Of a DNA stretch of 16,654 nt, positions 13,621-16,654 are shown piece by piece; the first letter of the stretch is position 1; the number at the start of each line of letters is the position of its first letter. A program made the translations under genes and the position numbers. The notes under the pieces are model-generated. The model saw nothing but the letters and a program-made list of their open reading frames with translations. It was not told the DNA's origin and made no database searches. The stretch is taken from NCBI GenBank assembly GCA_000997405.1, contig LCBU01000003.1:1-16654 (forward strand), given 5' to 3'. The DNA is from Candidatus Woesebacteria bacterium GW2011_GWA1_41_7. GTDB taxonomy: Bacteria; Patescibacteriota; Microgenomatia; UBA8517.

Positions 13621-15772
13621 TTTAATTGTCCAAGCTGGCAATATAAACTATACGGGAATTCTTTTGGTAGCGGTTTTAGCGACGTTTGTAATTTTTTTTC
13701 TGGCCATTTTGGGGTATTCGATTTTTATTTATTTTAAAAATAGAGACCGCGAGAAAGGTTCAATTGATTCGGTACTTCTTCAAGTTGCAGTTCCCAGAAA
13801 CAACGAAACAAAGATTGATGTGATGGAGCAACTTTTTGCCAGCCTCTATTCAATTAAGAAGGGCGGTTGGAAACAAAAGTATTCTGTTCAGCCCGCAATT
13901 TCTTTTGAGATTGTTGCCAGGCGTGAAGATATTCGTTTTTATGTTTGGGTTCCGAAGAAACTTCAGGATTTGGTTGAAAAACAAATAAACGGGGCATATT
14001 CGGAGGCAGAAGTGTTGGAGGTAGATGAATATAACGTTTTTGAAGAAACCGGCAAGGTTGCCTATAAAACACTACAGCTTGGGAAAAATAACTTTTATCC
14101 CATAAAAACATTTAAAGATTTGGCAACCGACCCCATGCTTGGAATTACATCGGCACTTGCAAAAATGGGTCCGGGGGATGCGGCGGTGGTTCAAATTATT
14201 ATTTCTCCGGCAGAAAGCGATTGGCAAAAAGAAGGAGGAAAATTTGTAAGTGATATTAAAAAACAGGAAAGTGATGCAGAAAAAGCCAAATTTTCTACTT
14301 CCGGTAAAACGCTGGAAGCTGTTGAATCAAAAATCAGTAGACCGGGTTTTGAGACCTCGATAAGAATTATTGCCATATCAAAAGATGAAGAAACCGCCAA
14401 AGGAACGGTGACGAATATAAGCGGAGCATTTTCTCAGTTTTCCGGGGAACTTAACAGTCTCAAGAGTAGAAAAATTAACAAGAAAGCCTCGTTTATGGAG
14501 GACTTTTTGTATAGGTATCAGCCGATGTTCAATCTTTTTGGAAATCATACATCGATTCTTAATTCGGAAGAGTTGGCAACCATTTTTCATTTCCCAAATA
14601 AACAAGTAACCACACCTCATATTTACTGGCTAAATGCCAAAGCCGCTCCGGCTCCAAGCCAAATTCCTACGGAAGGCCTTTATTTGGGGGTTAGTGCCTA
14701 TAGGGGAGTTAAAAGACCGGTTCATATAAGTAACGAAGACAGAATGCGCCATATTTATATAATCGGAAAAACCGGTACGGGTAAATCCGAGCTTTTGAAA
14801 GACTTGGTCCTTCAGGATATTAAAGAGGGGAAAGGCGTTTGTTTTATGGATCCGCACGGGGATGCTGTTGAGGATATTTTAAAACTCATTCCACCTGAGA
14901 GGGCGGAGGATGTTATTTATTTTAATCCAAGTGATACAGAAAGGCCTCTTGGAATGAATCTTCTTGAGGCGAGAACCGAAGACGAAAAACATTTCGCTGC
15001 CACATCCGTAATTAACCTTATGTATAAACTCTTTGATCCATATAAAACCGGAATTGTCGGTCCGCGTTTTGAACACGGAGTCAGAAACGCGATGCTTACG
15101 GTAATGGCTGAGCCGGGGAATACTTTTGTTGAGGTTATGAGAGCAATGACGGACGCAAGGTATGTTCAGAGTCTTCTTCCCAAAGTTACCGATCCTATTG
15201 TGAGAAGATATTGGACGGACCAAATTGCACAAACTTCAGATTTCCACAAATCTGAAGTATTGGATTATACGGTTTCAAAATTCGGACGCTTTGTTACCAA
15301 TAAACTGATCAGAAACATCATAGGGCAATCTCAAAGCTCTTTTGATATGAGGAAAGTTATGGATGAAGGTAAGATCCTATTAATTAACCTCGCTAGTTTA
15401 GGTCTTTGTGTAGCAAACCAGTTTATCGGCCAGGTTGAGGAAGAAGTAAAAAATGCTGTTTTCGGTAATGTGGGAACTATAGTTTCCTTTAGGGTAGGAG
15501 TAACTGATGCTAATTACCTTCAACATGAGTTCACACCTACTTTTGGGGAAGACGATCTTCTCAACGTCGAACGCTATCATTCTTACTGTAAAACAATTGT
15601 GAATAATGAACCCGTTCCGCCCTTCTCTATGGATATGAGTAAAGATATGGGCAAACAAGAAGCGGCGGAGAATGCGCGGGTAGCCGAAATAATTAAGGAA
15701 ATGAGCAGACTTAAGTATGGACGTGACATGAAGCTTGTAGAAGCAGAGATCACCAGAAGATCCGGCCTTTAA
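13610..15772 (+). CDS. TraG/VirD4-HerA-type DNA-translocase-like ATPase with an apparent internal deletion of the Walker B segment
   Basis: 720 aa. One TM helix at about 15-42 anchors the protein. Residues 50-340 form the N-terminal region usual for the Patescibacterial members of this family, followed by the ATPase core. Walker A is G386-KTGTGK-S393 (catalytic Lys392). MDPHGD (413-418) is the conserved strand after Walker A. FNPSDTERPLGMNLLE (438-453), the Arg/Gly segment KFGRFVTNKLIRNIIGQ (557-573) and GKILLINLA (587-595) all match. Relatives then carry about 60 more residues that include a hydrophobic strand ending in DEFQNF (Walker B) before reaching VANQFIGQ. Here INLAS (591-596) runs straight into LGLCVANQFIGQ, so Walker B appears lost in frame, while the C-terminal SFRVG and DLLNV motifs remain. 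ATP hydrolysis would be expected to fail. The alternatives are an assembly collapse or an inactive paralogue. The family pumps DNA or protein in conjugation-like or type IV secretion contexts. Confidence 0.83.
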   Translation: MQPDLIVQAGNINYTGILLVAVLATFVIFFLAILGYSIFIYFKNRDREKGSIDSVLLQVAVPRNNETKIDVMEQLFASLYSIKKGGWKQKYSVQPAISFEIVARREDIRFYVWVPKKLQDLVEKQINGAYSEAEVLEVDEYNVFEETGKVAYKTLQLGKNNFYPIKTFKDLATDPMLGITSALAKMGPGDAAVVQIIISPAESDWQKEGGKFVSDIKKQESDAEKAKFSTSGKTLEAVESKISRPGFETSIRIIAISKDEETAKGTVTNISGAFSQFSGELNSLKSRKINKKASFMEDFLYRYQPMFNLFGNHTSILNSEELATIFHFPNKQVTTPHIYWLNAKAAPAPSQIPTEGLYLGVSAYRGVKRPVHISNEDRMRHIYIIGKTGTGKSELLKDLVLQDIKEGKGVCFMDPHGDAVEDILKLIPPERAEDVIYFNPSDTERPLGMNLLEARTEDEKHFAATSVINLMYKLFDPYKTGIVGPRFEHGVRNAMLTVMAEPGNTFVEVMRAMTDARYVQSLLPKVTDPIVRRYWTDQIAQTSDFHKSEVLDYTVSKFGRFVTNKLIRNIIGQSQSSFDMRKVMDEGKILLINLASLGLCVANQFIGQVEEEVKNAVFGNVGTIVSFRVGVTDANYLQHEFTPTFGEDDLLNVERYHSYCKTIVNNEPVPPFSMDMSKDMGKQEAAENARVAEIIKEMSRLKYGRDMKLVEAEITRRSGL

Positions 15773-15776
15773 TAAA

Positions 15777-15803
15777 GATACTTGAGTTTTTGCTTCAAGT
15801 ATC
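15777..15803 (+). terminator. Hairpin after the ATPase gene (possible terminator)
   Basis: GATACTTGAG (15777-15786) pairs with TTCAAGTATC (15794-15803), ten pairs with one G-T, around a 7-nt loop TTTTTGC. The hairpin begins 4 bp after the ATPase stop. No T-run follows on the + strand, so it is weak as an intrinsic terminator. On the minus strand the tail is TTTATT. AGTATC recurs at 15806-15811 and 15813-15818, so the 5' arm could pair alternatively with later copies. Confidence 0.4.
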
Positions 15804-15824
15804 CTAGTATCGAGTATCAATCTT

Positions 15825-16654
15825 ATGAATATTGGCATTATTGGTAACGGCTATGTAGGTCACGCAACAGGCGCGGGTTTTGCCTCGAACCCGGAAAACA
15901 AACTCTTTATCTACGATAAATATAAAGAAAGCCCCAATACCTTGGATGAGGTGGTTGAAAAATCCGACTTTATTTTTATTTGTGTTCCTACTCCTATTTT
16001 TTCCGATTATTCGGGAATGGATATGAGCATTGTTGAAGAGGTGGTCAGAGAAGTTGCAGAAAAAATCAAAGTTCCGGGCAAGGTTATTATTATCAAATCA
16101 ACTTCGCTCCCGGGAACCACAAAAAAGATGACCGAGAAATATTCTCATGTGGATTTTGCGATGAATCCTGAATTTTTGACCCAGAAAAATGCCGACCTCG
16201 ACTTTATGAAGCCTTATAGAACAGTAATAGGGAGCGAAAAGTCGGAAGTGGGGGAGAAAGTCAAAAATCTTTATGAATCTATTTTACCTGCTGATCAAAA
16301 ATACATAATAACCGACGCAACGAGTGCTGAAGTAATTAAGTATATGAGTAATCTAATGCTTGCCAGTAAAATACTTTTGGCCAATGAGTTTTACGATCTC
16401 TCCCAAAAAGTCGGCGCTAATTATGCCGATGTTCAAAGGGGAGTTGAGGCTGATCCGAGAATCGGAACACATATGGGAGTTCCCGGTCCTGATGGGGACA
16501 GGGGATTTGGCGGAGCTTGTTTTCCTAAAGACACTATCGGGATATTGGGACTTGCCAAAAAATTGGAGGTAGATATGTCAGCCCTTCAAGCCGTTTGGGA
16601 TAAAAACCTAAAAATAAGGAAGAATCGTGATTGGGAAGACATGCCCCAAGCCTT
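15825..16654 (+). CDS. UDP-glucose/GDP-mannose dehydrogenase-family protein (3'-truncated)
   Basis: 276 codons are visible from ATG 15825 to the window end, with no stop reached. The N-terminal Rossmann motif is G7-N-G-Y-V-G12. FICVPTP (51-57) is the canonical strand after the NAD fold. KSTSLPGTT (91-99) and NPEFL (114-118) are substrate-side motifs. Lys172 and Asn176 sit in the central helix, and GFGGACFPKDT (227-237) carries the catalytic Cys232 and Asp236. The family performs two successive NAD-dependent oxidations of a sugar nucleotide to the uronic acid, for envelope polysaccharides. The sequence after the active site (NLKIRKNRDWEDMPQA) resembles the end of short, roughly 280-aa family members without the C-terminal nucleotide-binding domain, so the gene may be nearly complete here. 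Exact sugar substrate is unknown. No Shine-Dalgarno is visible. Confidence 0.9.
   Translation, partial: MNIGIIGNGYVGHATGAGFASNPENKLFIYDKYKESPNTLDEVVEKSDFIFICVPTPIFSDYSGMDMSIVEEVVREVAEKIKVPGKVIIIKSTSLPGTTKKMTEKYSHVDFAMNPEFLTQKNADLDFMKPYRTVIGSEKSEVGEKVKNLYESILPADQKYIITDATSAEVIKYMSNLMLASKILLANEFYDLSQKVGANYADVQRGVEADPRIGTHMGVPGPDGDRGFGGACFPKDTIGILGLAKKLEVDMSALQAVWDKNLKIRKNRDWEDMPQA

Noticed and set aside
15398..15838. 146-codon open frame on the minus strand over the ATPase 3' end
   Set aside because: It lies opposite a gene with strong family motifs, its translation looks unlike any protein family, and it has no start signals.
1..16654. CRISPR array, tRNA, rRNA, IS element or prophage genes
   Set aside because: No regularly spaced repeats, cloverleaf-like segments, transposase motifs or terminal inverted repeats were seen; gaps between genes are too short for most of these.

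Overview
The window reads as part of a small, compact, A+T-rich bacterial genome of the candidate phyla radiation (Patescibacteria), most likely a Microgenomates-like lineage. This is inferred from family content, not from a marker gene. The content includes a DUF5667 protein, a TraG/HerA-type ATPase with the DPHGD signature common in these genomes, a stand-alone class II ribonucleotide reductase paired with a cobalamin adenosyltransferase, tandem class A PBPs and a short UDP-sugar dehydrogenase. Genes are tightly packed and few starts have a clear Shine-Dalgarno sequence. TGA is used as a normal stop (nrdR, nrdJ, the 114-aa gene), which argues against the code-25 lineages.

Layout. 1-2708 (+): the 3' part of a PfkB sugar kinase, a D-2-hydroxyacid (glycerate-type) dehydrogenase, a one-TM hypothetical protein and a polytopic membrane protein. 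2698-7224 (-): two tandem paralogous class A penicillin-binding proteins; the last gene overlaps the membrane protein gene tail to tail by 11 bp. 7225-7305: a divergent control region with tandem TATAAT boxes (-), a terminator-like hairpin (+) and an extended -10 (+). 7306-9123 (+): a stand-alone RnlA-like HEPN protein, a CPBP intramembrane protease and an exported DUF5667 protein. 9124-9334: the longest non-coding stretch, holding promoter-like elements, a 22-bp palindrome, a direct-repeat pair and hairpins. 9335-13250 (+): nrdR, nrdJ, a nucleotidyltransferase-like gene and pduO. 13276-15772 (+): a 114-aa protein overlapping a TraG/HerA-like ATPase gene. 15825-end (+): a UDP-glucose/GDP-mannose dehydrogenase that runs off the window.

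How the genes work together. NrdR should repress the operon according to nucleotide state, NrdJ makes deoxynucleotides with adenosylcobalamin, and PduO-type adenosyltransferase makes that cofactor from scavenged corrinoid, so the cluster is a self-contained B12-dependent DNA-precursor module. The PBP pair supplies peptidoglycan polymerisation and cross-linking. The most unusual observation is that the ATPase at 13610-15772 has a normal Walker A and a normal C-terminal end, but appears to lack the roughly 60-residue segment that carries the Walker B acidic residues in its relatives. No complete new multi-gene system can be demonstrated from the sequence alone.
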